Made by a program: the position numbers and the translations under genes
Shown here: piece after piece, positions 1 to 8,364 of the stretch
Numbering within the stretch: position 1 is the stretch's first letter
How the letters are laid out: the number at the start of each line of letters is the position of its first letter
Source of the DNA: DYRB01 sp963709645
GTDB taxonomy: Bacteria > Pseudomonadota > Gammaproteobacteria > Chromatiales > Chromatiaceae
Assembly (NCBI GenBank): GCA_963709645.1
Contig: CAVPXP010000048.1
Location: forward strand, 173,659-237,658
Length of the DNA stretch: 64,000 nt
Reading direction: 5' to 3'
Notes under the pieces: model-generated
What the model saw: the letters and a program-made list of their open reading frames with translations, nothing else
Database searches by the model: none
Told to the model about the DNA's origin: nothing

Positions 1-1270
1 TGTCCTGCCCCAGGGCGGTCACCTGCACCCGCAGCAGTCCGAAGCCGTTTACGCAGCCGCCGACGACACGATCGCCCGCGGCCTTGGTCACCGGCATGCT
101 CTCCCCGGTCACCATGGATTCGTCCAGGTCGGAGGTCCCGCCGGTCACGAGCCCATCGGTGGGGATGCGGTCGCCGGGCCGTACCAGCAGGAGGTCGCCG
201 AGCCGCAGCGCATCCACGGGGACGTCCCGCTCCCCGCTCTCGTCCAACAGTGTCGCCGTCTGCGGCTGGAGCTCGACCAGGCGGCGGATGGCCTCGCTGG
301 CTTTGCCCTTGGCCCGCTCCTCCAGGTAACGGCCGAGCAGCACGAAACTCACGATCCCGGCGGCCGCCTCGAAATAGACGTGGCGGCTGCGCCACCAGAG
401 GGTCGTGACGCTGTAGGCGTAGGCCGAGCCCGCTCCCAGCGCGATTAGGGTATCCATGTTCGAGGCGCGCTGGCGGGCCAGCCGCCAAGCCTTGTCGAAG
501 AAGGGCCAGCCGGCCCAGAAGACCACGGGTGTGGCCAGGGCCCACTCCAGCAGCCGCAGCAACCGGGAGCGGTGCATGGCCATGCCCAGGGTCATGACCG
601 GGATGGTGAGCAGGCCGGCGACCAACGCCCGTTGCCCGGCCTTGCGCACCCGCTCCCGTTCTGCGGCGATGAGCAGTTGGCGTTGGGACAGGTTGTCCAA
701 GGGGCTCGCACGGTAGCCCAGGCGCGTGACGCGCAGCGCAATCTCGTCCTGGGACAAGCTGCCGCGTACGATCGCGGAGCCGGACCCGAAGCTGACCGAC
801 GCCTCCGACACCCGCGGGTCGCGCTCCAGATCCATCTGGATCAGCAGGGCACAGGAGGCGCAGGTCATGCCCTCGATGGCCATGTGGGCGAGGCGACGGG
901 GCACCGCCGGACAGTACCCCGTCGGGCAAGTTTCGTTGGCGACCGCTGGGCCGGCCTCTTCCTCAGCCCGTTTGGTCGCGGCGCCCGGTCTCGGGGCCAG
1001 GTTGCCGAGCACCCGGTCCAGCAGAACCAGCAGAGATCTGGCCGGCATGCGGGCCGGGTCGAAGTGGATCGCCACGGACCCGAGGGCGGGTACCGCGCGC
1101 ACCCGTGCGATGCTCGGGTGCTTGGTGAGCAGGATCTCCAGCAGGTAGGCCCGTTCCCGGTCCTTCAGGACGACGGGGCTATAGACCCGCAGCCGGCGTC
1201 GCAAGGCGTGAACCACGCGGTAATGACCACTCCGCAAGTCCGTGAAGGCGTTCCCCGTCGCTGCGTCCAT
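1..1270 (-). CDS. Copper-type P1B ATPase, N-terminal part (cut by window edge)
   Basis: Membrane pump that moves a soft metal ion, most likely Cu(I), across the inner membrane using ATP. About 423 residues are visible before the window ends. A first HMA-like fold of about 100 residues comes first, then a canonical HMA domain with the metal-binding motif GMTCASC, then paired membrane helices (for example ALVAGLLTIPVMTLGMAM) and the actuator domain with the ESMVTGES signature. The CPC helix, DKTG phosphorylation site and ATP domain must lie to the left. The ATG is 4 nt after the stop of the upstream HMA protein when that gene is read in its conserved frame, so the two are probably coupled. Copper rather than zinc is inferred from the CASC motif and the NosL neighbour. 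Confidence 0.9.
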   Translation of the reverse strand, partial: MDAATGNAFTDLRSGHYRVVHALRRRLRVYSPVVLKDRERAYLLEILLTKHPSIARVRAVPALGSVAIHFDPARMPARSLLVLLDRVLGNLAPRPGAATKRAEEEAGPAVANETCPTGYCPAVPRRLAHMAIEGMTCASCALLIQMDLERDPRVSEASVSFGSGSAIVRGSLSQDEIALRVTRLGYRASPLDNLSQRQLLIAAERERVRKAGQRALVAGLLTIPVMTLGMAMHRSRLLRLLEWALATPVVFWAGWPFFDKAWRLARQRASNMDTLIALGAGSAYAYSVTTLWWRSRHVYFEAAAGIVSFVLLGRYLEERAKGKASEAIRRLVELQPQTATLLDESGERDVPVDALRLGDLLLVRPGDRIPTDGLVTGGTSDLDESMVTGESMPVTKAAGDRVVGGCVNGFGLLRVQVTALGQD

Positions 1271-1274
1271 CGGT

Positions 1275-1914
1275 TCACCGCCCGCGCTGCCGGGCCCGGA
1301 CCATCAAGTAGGTCAGATAGAACACCGCGAGCCATTCGTACCGGAAGCGGATCGGTGCCCTGCAGCCATTGCTGCGTGATGCGGTCCCAATGGACCCGGA
1401 TCAGGTACAGGACCATGACGTCGGTCAGAAACTCGTGGAACGCCTTGCCAGGATCCTGCAGGACGGCGGGCACCTTCTTGAACCGGGCCAGCGAGAGCTG
1501 CTGCAAGGCCGTGGTTGTCCGGCGCATCTCCTGGACCTTGTCATTTACCCAACGCACAGGCTGCAGCTTCATGAGTCGGGCCTTGAGGCCGGCGGGCGGG
1601 GCCCCTTCGGCCTGGCGTGCTGCACAATGCTCGCAGGCGGGCACCAGGCCCTCGTCCGCCGCTTTGGCCAGCCCCCGGGACAGGGCACGGGCGACGCGGG
1701 GCAGATCGCAGGCGGGCGCGTGGAAGCGGATGGCGAGCTTGTTGTAGGCCGGGTGGAAGGTCACCCGATAAACGCCGTCCAGCGCTTCCAGCTCCTGTCG
1801 AATCGGCGCAGAGGCGGCCCCGACAGACAATCCGGGCGGGAGATCAAAGCGCAGGTAGCCCTCGGCGCGGTGCCGCAGGACCACCTGCCGCGTGAGACTG
1901 CTGTTGGTCATCAT
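1275..1914 (-). CDS. HMA-domain membrane-associated protein (frameshifted)
   Basis: Small protein often found next to P1B ATPases. The N-terminal part folds like a heavy-metal-associated domain but lacks the CxxC pair (region after YLRFDLPPG). A middle segment carries CEHC, and the C-terminus is amphipathic to hydrophobic. The uninterrupted frame runs on to 1165 with an unlikely tail. Near 1340 a one-base shift restores the expected ending RYEWLAVFYLTYLMVRARQ and a stop at 1275, just before the ATPase start. I therefore read one gene with a single indel. Start chosen at the ATG pair 1911/1914; a longer start at 2001 would overlap the preceding gene. It may be a metal chaperone or regulator of the ATPase (inference). 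Confidence 0.7.
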
Positions 1915-1963
1915 GGGGTCACCGACTCGCCGGACTGGGACGACGTCCGTGAGCGCCAAACGC

Positions 1964-2296
1964 TCACACCGGGCCTGGCCCCGTCGGGCCGCCCTCCGCA
2001 CGTTCCTTGGCCTCTTCCATCAGGTCCTCCAGGGTTTCGCGCGTGTTCAGCATGTAGTCCTTGCCCATTTCGGAGGCGCGCATGGCTGCGTCGACGATCT
2101 CCTTACGGTACTTGTAGGCGAAGTAACCGGCGGTGGCTCCCAGGGCGAACATGATCAGCGGATGGGTAAACAGCCGGCCCAGCGCACCTCGACCCGGGGC
2201 GCTGGACGCGACGATCATGGCCCCGGTCGCCAGGTGGGGGCCGAGGCCTTGTCCGCCATGAGGTCCGGCGGCGTGATGCGAGTGGTCGTGTGCCAT
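1964..2296 (-). CDS. Small histidine-rich single-pass membrane protein
   Basis: 110 residues. The N-terminus begins MAHDHSHHAAGPHGG, a histidine-rich stretch that could bind metal. One membrane segment follows (LIMFALGATAGYFAYKY), then a charged helical tail. The start is set by a GAGGA ribosome site about 9 nt upstream of the ATG at 2296; the longer open frame to 2506 overlaps the zinc-ribbon gene and has unlikely composition. It sits between the zinc-ribbon gene and the HMA gene in the same operon. No named family is recognised with confidence; a role in metal delivery to the ATPase is inference from context and histidine content. Confidence 0.7.
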   Translation of the reverse strand: MAHDHSHHAAGPHGGQGLGPHLATGAMIVASSAPGRGALGRLFTHPLIMFALGATAGYFAYKYRKEIVDAAMRASEMGKDYMLNTRETLEDLMEEAKERAEGGPTGPGPV

Positions 2297-2319
2297 GGCA
2301 GCATTCCTCGTCGTTGTGG

Positions 2320-2544
2320 TCAGGACACCCTGCAGGCCGTGCTCAGCGCTCTGGAAGCGCGCAGGCGCCGGGGCGATGCGGCATCGATATCGTGAAGCAT
2401 CTGGAATATGCCGAGGCAGCCGTCGCAGCAGAAGGCGTACTCTTCTCGATGGGTGTATCGAGGACCCAGGGCGCCCCTTCGATCGGGCAGGCCGCATAGG
2501 TCGCAAGGCTGCGGGGCCTCAGTCCCTCCGGCGCCCTCGCTCAC
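2320..2544 (-). CDS. Small zinc-ribbon metal-binding protein
   Basis: 74 residues with a CDLCGLP motif near residue 14 and FCCDGCLGIFQML near residue 38. This pair of cysteine knuckles matches the N-terminal metal-binding region found on FixI/CcoI-like copper ATPases (the CxxCG...CCxGC pattern), here as a free-standing protein. Its ATG overlaps the TlpA stop in an ATGA, so it is translationally coupled. A stand-alone version of a domain normally fused to the pump suggests that it supplies or senses metal for the P-ATPase two genes downstream (inference). The C-terminal 20 residues are basic and look disordered. Confidence 0.75.
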   Translation of the reverse strand: MSEGAGGTEAPQPCDLCGLPDRRGALGPRYTHREEYAFCCDGCLGIFQMLHDIDAASPRRLRASRALSTACRVS

Positions 2545-3080
2545 GGCGCCGGCTCCCGCAGCAAGGGCCCGGCGAGTTTCGCGAACGCCTCGGGGCTCGC
2601 CTCACCCAGGATCTTGTTGCGCACCTTGCCCTGGCGGTCGACGAAATAGGTCAGGGGCAGGCCGACCACCCCGTAGCGGCGCGACACCTCGGCGTCTTGG
2701 TCCAGGGCGACTTCGTAGGAGATGTCGAGGCTACGCACAAAGCGCTCGACCACCTCGGGCGATTGTCCGACATTCATGGCCAAGATGACCAACCCGGCAT
2801 CGCGCTCGCGCTGGTAGACGGTTTCGATGGCGCGCATCTCGTCCTTGCAAAAGGGGCACCAGTCGGCCCAGAAACGCAGGGCGACGACGCGCCCGCGGTA
2901 GTCCTCCGGGAAGCTTGTCCGGCTACCGTCCAGGCGCTCGACCTGGAACCCGGGGGCCTGATCCCCTGACTTGGGCTCACTTGGCTGAGGACCACAGCCC
3001 GCCAAAGCGAGCAGGGTTGCCAGCGCGGCAAGCATGCCCGCCCGACCTTTCGCAATCGTCATTAGCGCAGGTTCGATCAC
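2541..3080 (-). CDS. TlpA-like thioredoxin lipoprotein
   Basis: 179 residues. The signal sequence ends in a lipobox LAGC (Cys29), so the protein should be anchored in the periplasmic membrane. The thioredoxin fold carries the active site WCPFC (Cys75 and Cys78) and a later cis-proline region GLPLTYFV. TlpA-type proteins reduce disulfides or metal-site cysteines outside the cytoplasm, and many act in copper-centre or cytochrome assembly. The start is a GTG directly after the upstream stop, with an AGGAG just before it; an ATG six codons later is an alternative. Between a membrane protein and metal-binding proteins, it probably keeps metal-binding thiols reduced. Confidence 0.9.
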   Translation of the reverse strand: MIEPALMTIAKGRAGMLAALATLLALAGCGPQPSEPKSGDQAPGFQVERLDGSRTSFPEDYRGRVVALRFWADWCPFCKDEMRAIETVYQRERDAGLVILAMNVGQSPEVVERFVRSLDISYEVALDQDAEVSRRYGVVGLPLTYFVDRQGKVRNKILGEASPEAFAKLAGPLLREPAP

Positions 3081-4094
3081 TCAGACTCCTTCGTTGCCCA
3101 AGAGCACCAGGGCCGACTGTACCGTGAGGATACAGGTCCACAAGACGAGAAAAAAGAACATGCCGAGGGAGACATTGGTGAGTCGGAGCGCCAGCGGCGG
3201 GACCGGATCGCGCAAGCTAGGCACCCCGGCGAACAGGCGCACCACGCCGCTCCCGATCCCGAGCGCCGTTCGCCAGGAACAACGGCCCGTAGAGCAGGTA
3301 GCCCTGGTAGCCGTATTCGGCCTTGAGCAGACAGAAGGGGCAATGGTGGTGGGGGTGCTCGTACACATAGAGCGAGATGAACGAGACGATGGCCGCCAGG
3401 GAGACGGCAAACGACAGGGCCGAGAGTAGGGCGTAGGCGTACCCCGCCGCAGGGCCAGCGGCGGGCTGCCAGCCCCATGGCCAGGGTCACGGCGAGCACG
3501 CCGTAGAAACAGGGTCATCGCCAAGGCCGGCGGCAGGCCGGCGAGCTCGGAGCCGAGTGCCTCCCGGCTGGTGCCGAACAGGCTTCCGCAACAGGAGGTG
3601 ATCACGTCCGTGTCCAGCGCCAGAAAGAACCGGATCTGGAGGTAGGCCTCGATCAGGACCAGCGGCGCGATGGCGAGCAGCAGCAGGAATTTGAGACGGG
3701 TCAGGGGGTAATCGTAACCGCGGGTGTCGAGGTGATGCAGGATGAGCCAGCTGGACGCCGCGAAGAAGACCAGGATCTTGACCAACAGGGCCGGAAAGCC
3801 GAAGGCAGAGGTGTTCAGGGTTCCCACCGCACACATGGCGCCGACGAACAGGGGCGCGATGCGGTCCGCGTTGTAGACGAAGAGGAGCAGGGATGCCCCC
3901 TCCGTCGCCAACACCAGGGCCACGAGGGTCGAGATCAGGTAGGTGTGGCGCTCCAGGTTGAGCTGGAGCTCGCTCCCGCTGGACAGGTCCCAATGCCTGA
4001 CCAGGTGCCACCCGAAACCCGCGGAATAGGCAAGCAGGAGGCTGCTCGCCAGGACGGCGATGACGAGGGCGACGATGGCGGGGTTGACGACCAA
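3081..4094 (-). CDS. Polytopic membrane protein with HHHCPFCLL cluster (two compensating frameshifts)
   Basis: About 337 residues with six to eight hydrophobic segments. The N-terminal part (VALVIAVLASSLLLAYSAGF onward) and the C-terminal part (LRLTNVSLGMFFFLVLWTC) are in one frame. The middle, about 3240-3520, reads as nonsense in that frame. In another frame the same stretch gives a membrane segment ending EHPHHHCPFCLLKAEYGYQG, followed by LLYGPLFLANGARDRE. Two opposite indels thus hide a His3-Cys-x2-Cys site on the outer side of a helix. I do not recognise the family by name; the motif suggests metal or redox chemistry. The ATG is 2 nt after the ABC ATPase stop, and TlpA follows directly. 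Confidence 0.75.
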   Translation of the reverse strand: MVVNPAIVALVIAVLASSLLLAYSAGFGWHLVRHWDLSSGSELQLNLERHTYLISTLVALVLATEGASLLLFVYNADRIAPLFVGAMCAVGTLNTSAFGFPALLVKILVFFAASSWLILHHLDTRGYDYPLTRLKFLLLLAIAPLVLIEAYLQIRFFLALDTDVITSCCGSLFGTSREALGSELAGLPPALAMTLFLRRARRDPGHGAGSPPLALRRGTPTPYSRPCRLPSPWRPSSRSSRSMCTSTPTTIAPSVCSRPNTATRATCSTGRCSWRTALGIGSGVVRLFAGVPSLRDPVPPLALRLTNVSLGMFFFLVLWTCILTVQSALVLLGNEGV

Positions 4095-4096
4095 GG

Positions 4097-4822
4097 TCAG
4101 GCCAGGTGTCCGTCGCGCAGGCTGATCACCCGATCCACCTCGGGTGCCTGATAGACCAGGGGGTCGTGGCTGGTCATGATCAGCGTCTTGCCTTGCCGCT
4201 TAAGGTCTCGAGCGATGTCCAGGAAACGCTGCGACAGCTCGGTGTCCAGGTTGGCGGTCGGCTCGTCGGCGAGGATCACATCCGGGTCGTTGACCAGGGC
4301 CCGGGCGATGGCCGCACGCTGGGCCTGGCCCCCCGACAGCCATTCCGCCTTCGCATGTCGCGTGCGCTCCCAGATCCAGCGACTCCAACAGGAAACGCGC
4401 GCGCCGCAGCAGCTCAGGGCGCGGGACACCCAAGCGGGTAGGCCGGAAGCATCACGTTCTCCTCGACCGTGAGTCCCCGCACCAGGTTGAACTGCTGGAA
4501 CACGAAGCCGAAGGTCTGGCGCCGCAGTCCGGTCAGGAAGCGCTCGGTCATGCCGGAGACGTCCCGCCCCCGCAGGCGCACCCGTCCCGAGGTGGGCCGC
4601 GCCAGGCATCCGATCAGGGTCATCAGGGTCGTCTTGCCCGAGCCGCTCGGACCGCGCAGCACGGTGGCGCAGTTCGCCTCCAGGTTGAGCGTGATGCCGC
4701 GCACGGCCCACAGCTCGTTGTGCTGGCCCTGGTTGTAATGCCTTGCGCACGTCGACCAGCTCGATCACGACGTCCTCCGCGCTCGGGCACCCAGGTTCAC
4801 GGAGCCAGGCTTGTCTGCTCAT
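4097..4822 (-). CDS. LolD/MacB-type ABC transporter ATPase (frameshifted)
   Basis: Cytoplasmic ATPase of an FtsX-type exporter. Reading across frames gives a full subunit: VIELVDVRK, Walker A GPSGSGKTT, Q-loop FVFQQFNL, signature LSGGQAQR, Walker B VILADEPTANLD and switch histidine MTSHD. The Walker A to Q-loop part (4435-4735) lies in a different frame from the two ends, with further shifts near 4430 and 4370. The net change is zero, so start and stop remain in one frame. Every hallmark is intact once frames are joined, which argues for base-calling errors. The ATG at 4822 overlaps the permease stop in an ATGA. A partner at 4819-5961 supplies the membrane part. Confidence 0.85.
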   Translation of the reverse strand: MSRQAWLREPGCPSAEDVVIELVDVRKALQPGPAQRAVGRARHHAQPGGELRHRAARSERLGQDDPDDPDRMPGAAHLGTGAPAGAGRLRHDRALPDRTAAPDLRLRVPAVQPGAGTHGRGERDASGLPAWVSRALSCCGARVSCWSRWIWERTRHAKAEWLSGGQAQRAAIARALVNDPDVILADEPTANLDTELSQRFLDIARDLKRQGKTLIMTSHDPLVYQAPEVDRVISLRDGHLA

Positions 4823-5961
4823 TGTCGCATCACCGCGTCCGGGTCGGCGACGGCGGCCCGCCAGACCGGGACGACGGTCGCCAGTGTATAAGGGAAGACG
4901 CTAAGGAAAAACAAGGTGAACACCTGAAAGGCATCGACGTGGGGGCTGAGCTCGAAGTCAGGATACAGCACGGACCACCCCTTCAGGACGGGTCCGAACA
5001 GCGACGCGGCGAAGCCGAACACGTGCAGATAGGCGGCCAGATAGCCCAGCAGAAAGGCGAACACCGATATCAGCAGTCCCTCCCAGAGCTTCATTGCCAT
5101 GACGTCGGAGGTCTCCCAACCGATCGCCTTCAGCACCCCAATCTCCCGGCGCTCTTCCGCCGAGAGGCCGGAGGCCTTGTCCCAGGCAAAGATGATGAAC
5201 GCCAGAATGGCACCGGACAGCAGGACCATGACCATGCCCTCGCGCCAGTCGAACAGTGCGGCGTAGGTCCGCAGGATCTCATCGCGGACGATCGGGCGGG
5301 TGTCGGGGAGGGCGCGCAGCACCTTTTCGGCAACCTTGGTGACCTCGCGCGGATTGGGCACGTTCAGGACCAGGTCCGTGTAGAGGCCGGCGGGTATGCC
5401 GAAAAAGGCGCGAAAATCCTGCTCGTCGACCACCATCAGGTCCGCCGTCAGGAGCGCCGACTCGGGGGACAGGATGCCGTCGACGGTGAATGCGTAAGGC
5501 TGGCCATCGTGGCCTCGGAGCGCCAGGACGTCTCCGACGCCGAGCCCCCGAGTGCTTGCAAGGGTGGCGCCCACGCGGATCTTGCCCGCGGGAGGTGCGT
5601 CGTCCGGCGGCACCAGCAGCGTGTAGTTGGCGGCCACCACGGGGTCGTAGTAGTAGCCCCAGAGGCGGCCGCGTACCTCCGTCACCCCGCGGACCCCGGC
5701 AATCCGATTCAGGTAAGCGGCGGGCACCAGGTCCTGGCGCCCGGCAATCAGGCGCTGGACGGTGATTTCGGGGGCGCCGGAAAGCAGCATCGCGGCCTCG
5801 TGGCGGAGCGACTGGCTGAACAAGAGCACCGACGCCAGCACGAAGACGATCAGGGCATAGACGGCAATCAGTGCAAGGTTGCGCCCCTTGCGCCTAGCCA
5901 GGGCCCCGACGGTGAAGTCAACGAGGTACCCCTGCCTCTGGAGCCACGGATTAGTCGGCAT
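4819..5961 (-). CDS. FtsX-like ABC transporter permease
   Basis: About 380 residues in the MacB/LolCE arrangement: one N-terminal membrane helix (LALIAVYALIVFVLASVLL), a large periplasmic domain of about 220 residues, then three helices near the C-terminus (VMVLLSGAILAFIIFAW; LLISVFAFLLGYLAAYL; FTLFFLSVFPYTLATVVPVW). The cytoplasmic coupling region EIGVLKAIGW matches FtsX permeases. Start chosen at MPTNPWLQRQ, which leaves only an 11-nt overlap with the small gene upstream; a longer open frame to 6045 exists. Such pumps are mechanotransmitters or exporters rather than importers. The substrate is unknown; NosL and P-ATPase neighbours suggest metal-centre maturation or metal stress. Confidence 0.85.
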   Translation of the reverse strand: MPTNPWLQRQGYLVDFTVGALARRKGRNLALIAVYALIVFVLASVLLFSQSLRHEAAMLLSGAPEITVQRLIAGRQDLVPAAYLNRIAGVRGVTEVRGRLWGYYYDPVVAANYTLLVPPDDAPPAGKIRVGATLASTRGLGVGDVLALRGHDGQPYAFTVDGILSPESALLTADLMVVDEQDFRAFFGIPAGLYTDLVLNVPNPREVTKVAEKVLRALPDTRPIVRDEILRTYAALFDWREGMVMVLLSGAILAFIIFAWDKASGLSAEERREIGVLKAIGWETSDVMAMKLWEGLLISVFAFLLGYLAAYLHVFGFAASLFGPVLKGWSVLYPDFELSPHVDAFQVFTLFFLSVFPYTLATVVPVWRAAVADPDAVMRQ

Positions 5962-6271
5962 ACGGAGCTCGATTTGGCGGCGGACCGACCAGGGAGCCGG
6001 TCGGGAAGTGCTCGAGGGCGCCCGGATGGTCCTGGAAGGCCGCATGCAGGTCGGCCTGGGACGGGTGCCGCGTGTAGCGTGCCTCGGTGAACAGGGCGAG
6101 GTCCGTCAGGGTCAGGCGGGAAGCCAGCGCCCGGTTCGCCGCGACCCTGTGCTCGGCTCGGCCAGTCGCGAGCCGTGCGTGGATGAAGGTAGCCAGGAAA
6201 AGCAGAGACAACGTGAGCCCGACCAACAGGACCCGCTCGCCCCGCGAAAGGGCCTTAAAGCCGAGGCGCAT
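5951..6271 (-). CDS. Small single-pass membrane protein upstream of the ABC exporter
   Basis: 106 residues. One N-terminal membrane helix (RVLLVGLTLSLLFLATFIHA) precedes a polar domain of about 70 residues predicted to lie outside the cytoplasm (ALFTEARYTRHPSQADLHAAF). It ends 11 nt inside the permease gene, so the two are tightly coupled. No named family recognised. Its position directly before the permease suggests an accessory subunit of that transporter (inference). Confidence 0.65.
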   Translation of the reverse strand: MRLGFKALSRGERVLLVGLTLSLLFLATFIHARLATGRAEHRVAANRALASRLTLTDLALFTEARYTRHPSQADLHAAFQDHPGALEHFPTGSLVGPPPNRAPYAD

Positions 6272-6376
6272 GGACTAGCGCGCGGGGGTGCTGTGCGGTC
6301 ATATACCGCCGAGCCCTCAGCCGTTCGCCGGGGCCGGGATGACCCGGCGGGGCCCATGCTGAGGACCGGAGGCCCT

Positions 6377-6616
6377 CTAGTGGCAACTGACCTGGACGGC
6401 CCCGGATTCGCCGGACCCGTCGGATCGGCCGCCATAACGGTGGGACGCCTTCATGAGCGCAATGCGCAGGGCGCCGGCGACACTGGCGTCCAGGCCGACA
6501 CGCACGGCGAGGGCAGGCACCAGGATCAGCGACGCGAGCGCCAAGCCGGTGCCGACCAGCAGTGCCCCGGCAGGAACGCCCTTCGATGTCGATGCAATCT
6601 CGTTGTTGATACTCAT
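6377..6616 (-). CDS. Small membrane protein, hypothetical
   Basis: 79 residues starting MSINNEIASTSKG. One long hydrophobic segment (ALLVGTGLALASLILVPALAV) is followed by a basic then Ser/Gly-rich tail ending VSCH. The ATG at 6616 has a GAGGG sequence 10 nt upstream, and the longer frame to 6781 has unlikely composition. It lies between nosL and the transporter operon, in the same direction, with gaps of about 105 nt downstream and 350 nt upstream, so it may have its own promoter. The terminal Cys-His could bind metal, but that is speculation. Confidence 0.55.
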   Translation of the reverse strand: MSINNEIASTSKGVPAGALLVGTGLALASLILVPALAVRVGLDASVAGALRIALMKASHRYGGRSDGSGESGAVQVSCH

Positions 6617-6795
6617 TGGAGTCGCCCTCAGTAACCAATCCACCCGTCGCCGGACGCCGGGGCAGCCCTTGTGCTTTGGCTGTTCTCTCCGCGTACGCTG
6701 GGGCCCGTTATAGCGAAGCGCACCCGCGGCAACCAGACATCGTTTCCGCTTGGTTCCGGGGCGTCGCGTGACGTCCGTCACAAAATATCCGTATT

Positions 6796-6809
6796 ATCAA
6801 TGCATTGAT
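6796..6809. promoter_or_regulatory. 14-bp perfect palindrome upstream of the 6616 gene
   Basis: ATCAATGCATTGAT reads identically on both strands. It lies about 180 nt upstream of the small membrane-protein start, in the gap after nosL. It is the mirror of the FNR box (ATCAA-N4-TTGAT instead of TTGAT-N4-ATCAA), so I do not call it an FNR site. It may be an operator for the downstream operon. Confidence 0.3.
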
Positions 6810-6962
6810 TGCGGTTCCCTTTGCCGAGAAGCGACTGCGGCATAGTGTCGCACCCCATGCACGGCGACCCGGATTGCGGCTGATGCGCCGCGCCTGACGC
6901 CGCGCTTGGACTCGACGGCGCCGGGCTCGGCGTCGTCGATACCGTCCCACCGGGAGTTCAGA

Positions 6963-7639
6963 CTCAAGTCTTCGGAACCGCCCGCTTGCGCCGCTCGGCG
7001 CGGTTCTTACGGATGATCAGGGTGTCCTTGGCCATGTCCAGGTACGCGTGCCGCAGGGCGTCCTCGAAGCCCCCGGTGGTACCCCCGTGCGCGGTTTCCG
7101 CCGCTCTTGCCGCCGCCGTCGTCCCCAAAGGCCATCTTGCTGGTGGTGGTCATGGTGCCCTTGAGGTCACTGCCGATGAGATAGACGGCCTTCTCGACCG
7201 GAATCAGCGGCTTCACCTTGTCCGCCGAGCCGAAGTCAGCTGCATAGATGGCCTTGGGGCCGCGGTCGAGGTTCAGCGACAGGCTGATGGCCAGGCAGTG
7301 GATGGAGCAGGTGCCGTCCACCAGGTCGTCGTCGAATTGGACGAGGTGGCGGCTGTGCTGCCACTCGATGCGGTCCATACCGCAATAGGGGCACTTGGGA
7401 TACTTTGCCATTTCGTCCTGAAGCGGATTGGCATCGGGCGGCGTCCTGGGCATGAACTGCAGCGGGGTGCCATCCCCGGCGCAGGCGGTGCCGCTGGCGG
7501 GGACCCAGCCCTTGCCCGGAATCAGGGCGCCAATGGGGGCCGGCTCGGCAGCTGCTGCTGTCCCCACGATGCCGGCGACACCCAGGGCGCCGAGTAGCTT
7601 GAGGACGTCGCGGCGTCCGTGGTCATTTTGATCACACAT
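6963..7639 (-). CDS. nosL: NosL-like copper protein with Tat signal (frameshift near 7100)
   Basis: Exported protein of the NosL family, whose best-known members deliver Cu(I) to nitrous oxide reductase. A twin-arginine signal is visible (GRRDVLKLLGALGVAG, Arg9-Arg10). The mature part has the copper-site motif CPYCGMD and a later SIHCLA. The uninterrupted frame stops at 7007 with a poor tail; after a one-base shift near 7100 the expected ending appears (TTGGFEDALRHAYLDMAKDT...), stopping at 6963. No nosZ is present in the window, so the client may instead be the exporter and P-ATPase encoded downstream on the same strand. The Tat signal is unusual, since many NosL proteins are lipoproteins. 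Confidence 0.8.
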
Positions 7640-8364
7640 GGTTGGCTTTCCTCGATCTCGGTTGGTGGCTAAAACCTGGCCCAGAGGCGCACCCCCACTC
7701 GATTGTCCTCATCGTCCAGGCTCCGATTGATAAGGCGGCAAGGTTGTCCGGCGCAGCGTTTATACCCAATCGGTTGCCGGGCGGTAAGCTCCCAACGACT
7801 GAACGCTATTGAGTGGAAACGAGTTCAAACAAGAGTAAAATCCATTTAGTCAATGGGTTGTAACGAAGTGATCGCGGCGGTTCTGCGCTGCGGCATAGTG
7901 CCGCACCCCTCGACGGTCCCGGCGCCGCGGCCCGATTTGACGGTCCCCCGCGGACGGGGACGGGCGGGGCCCTGCTTTTTGTGGTCAAGGCCCAAGCAAG
8001 AGGTGTCGGTCTGCCTCGGGAAGGCACACCCGATAGGGCAGCGGTGGGTTTCGGGGACACTTGAGTATTGGGGTTGCTTCGGCGGGGATGCTCCGACCCA
8101 TGAGCGGCGGGACTTCAATGCCTGCGCACCAGGCGTCCAGGTCGGGACGACACTGACCCCTTGGCGCCGTGCCGACCCGAGTCGGATTCAGCCCGCTAGG
8201 ACGCATCCCTTCCCGAAAACGCACCGAAAGCGACCGCAGGCCGAGGCGGCGAAACGCTGTGCCGCCGGCCCACGGCACCGGCGGGGGCTCCGAGGAAGGC
8301 GGGGGGAGTTGGCGGGGCGCCCCAGCCGCCCGCGGGGCTGCCCCAAGCGGCGGGCGGCCAGGCC
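7640..8364. other. 725-nt non-coding gap between nosL and the ArsR gene
   Basis: Both flanking genes are on the minus strand. Open frames here are short, overlap each other on both strands and show no family motif. The right half is very GC-rich (8200-8360). The left half is richer in A/T around 7800-7860 and holds a candidate promoter for nosL. Confidence 0.5.
7759..7787 (-). promoter_or_regulatory. Candidate sigma-70 promoter for nosL operon
   Basis: On the minus strand TTACCG and TATAAA are separated by 17 nt, about 120 nt upstream of the nosL start. The -10 box is close to consensus and the -35 box is partial. No other promoter-like pair stands out in this gap. Confidence 0.3.

Noticed and set aside
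6796..6809. FNR/Anr box
   Set aside because: The half-sites are in the reverse order (ATCAA first, TTGAT second), so it does not match the FNR consensus.
6708..6950. 80-codon minus-strand frame between nosL and the small membrane gene
   Set aside because: Arginine-rich low-complexity shadow without a ribosome site, overlapping the palindrome region.
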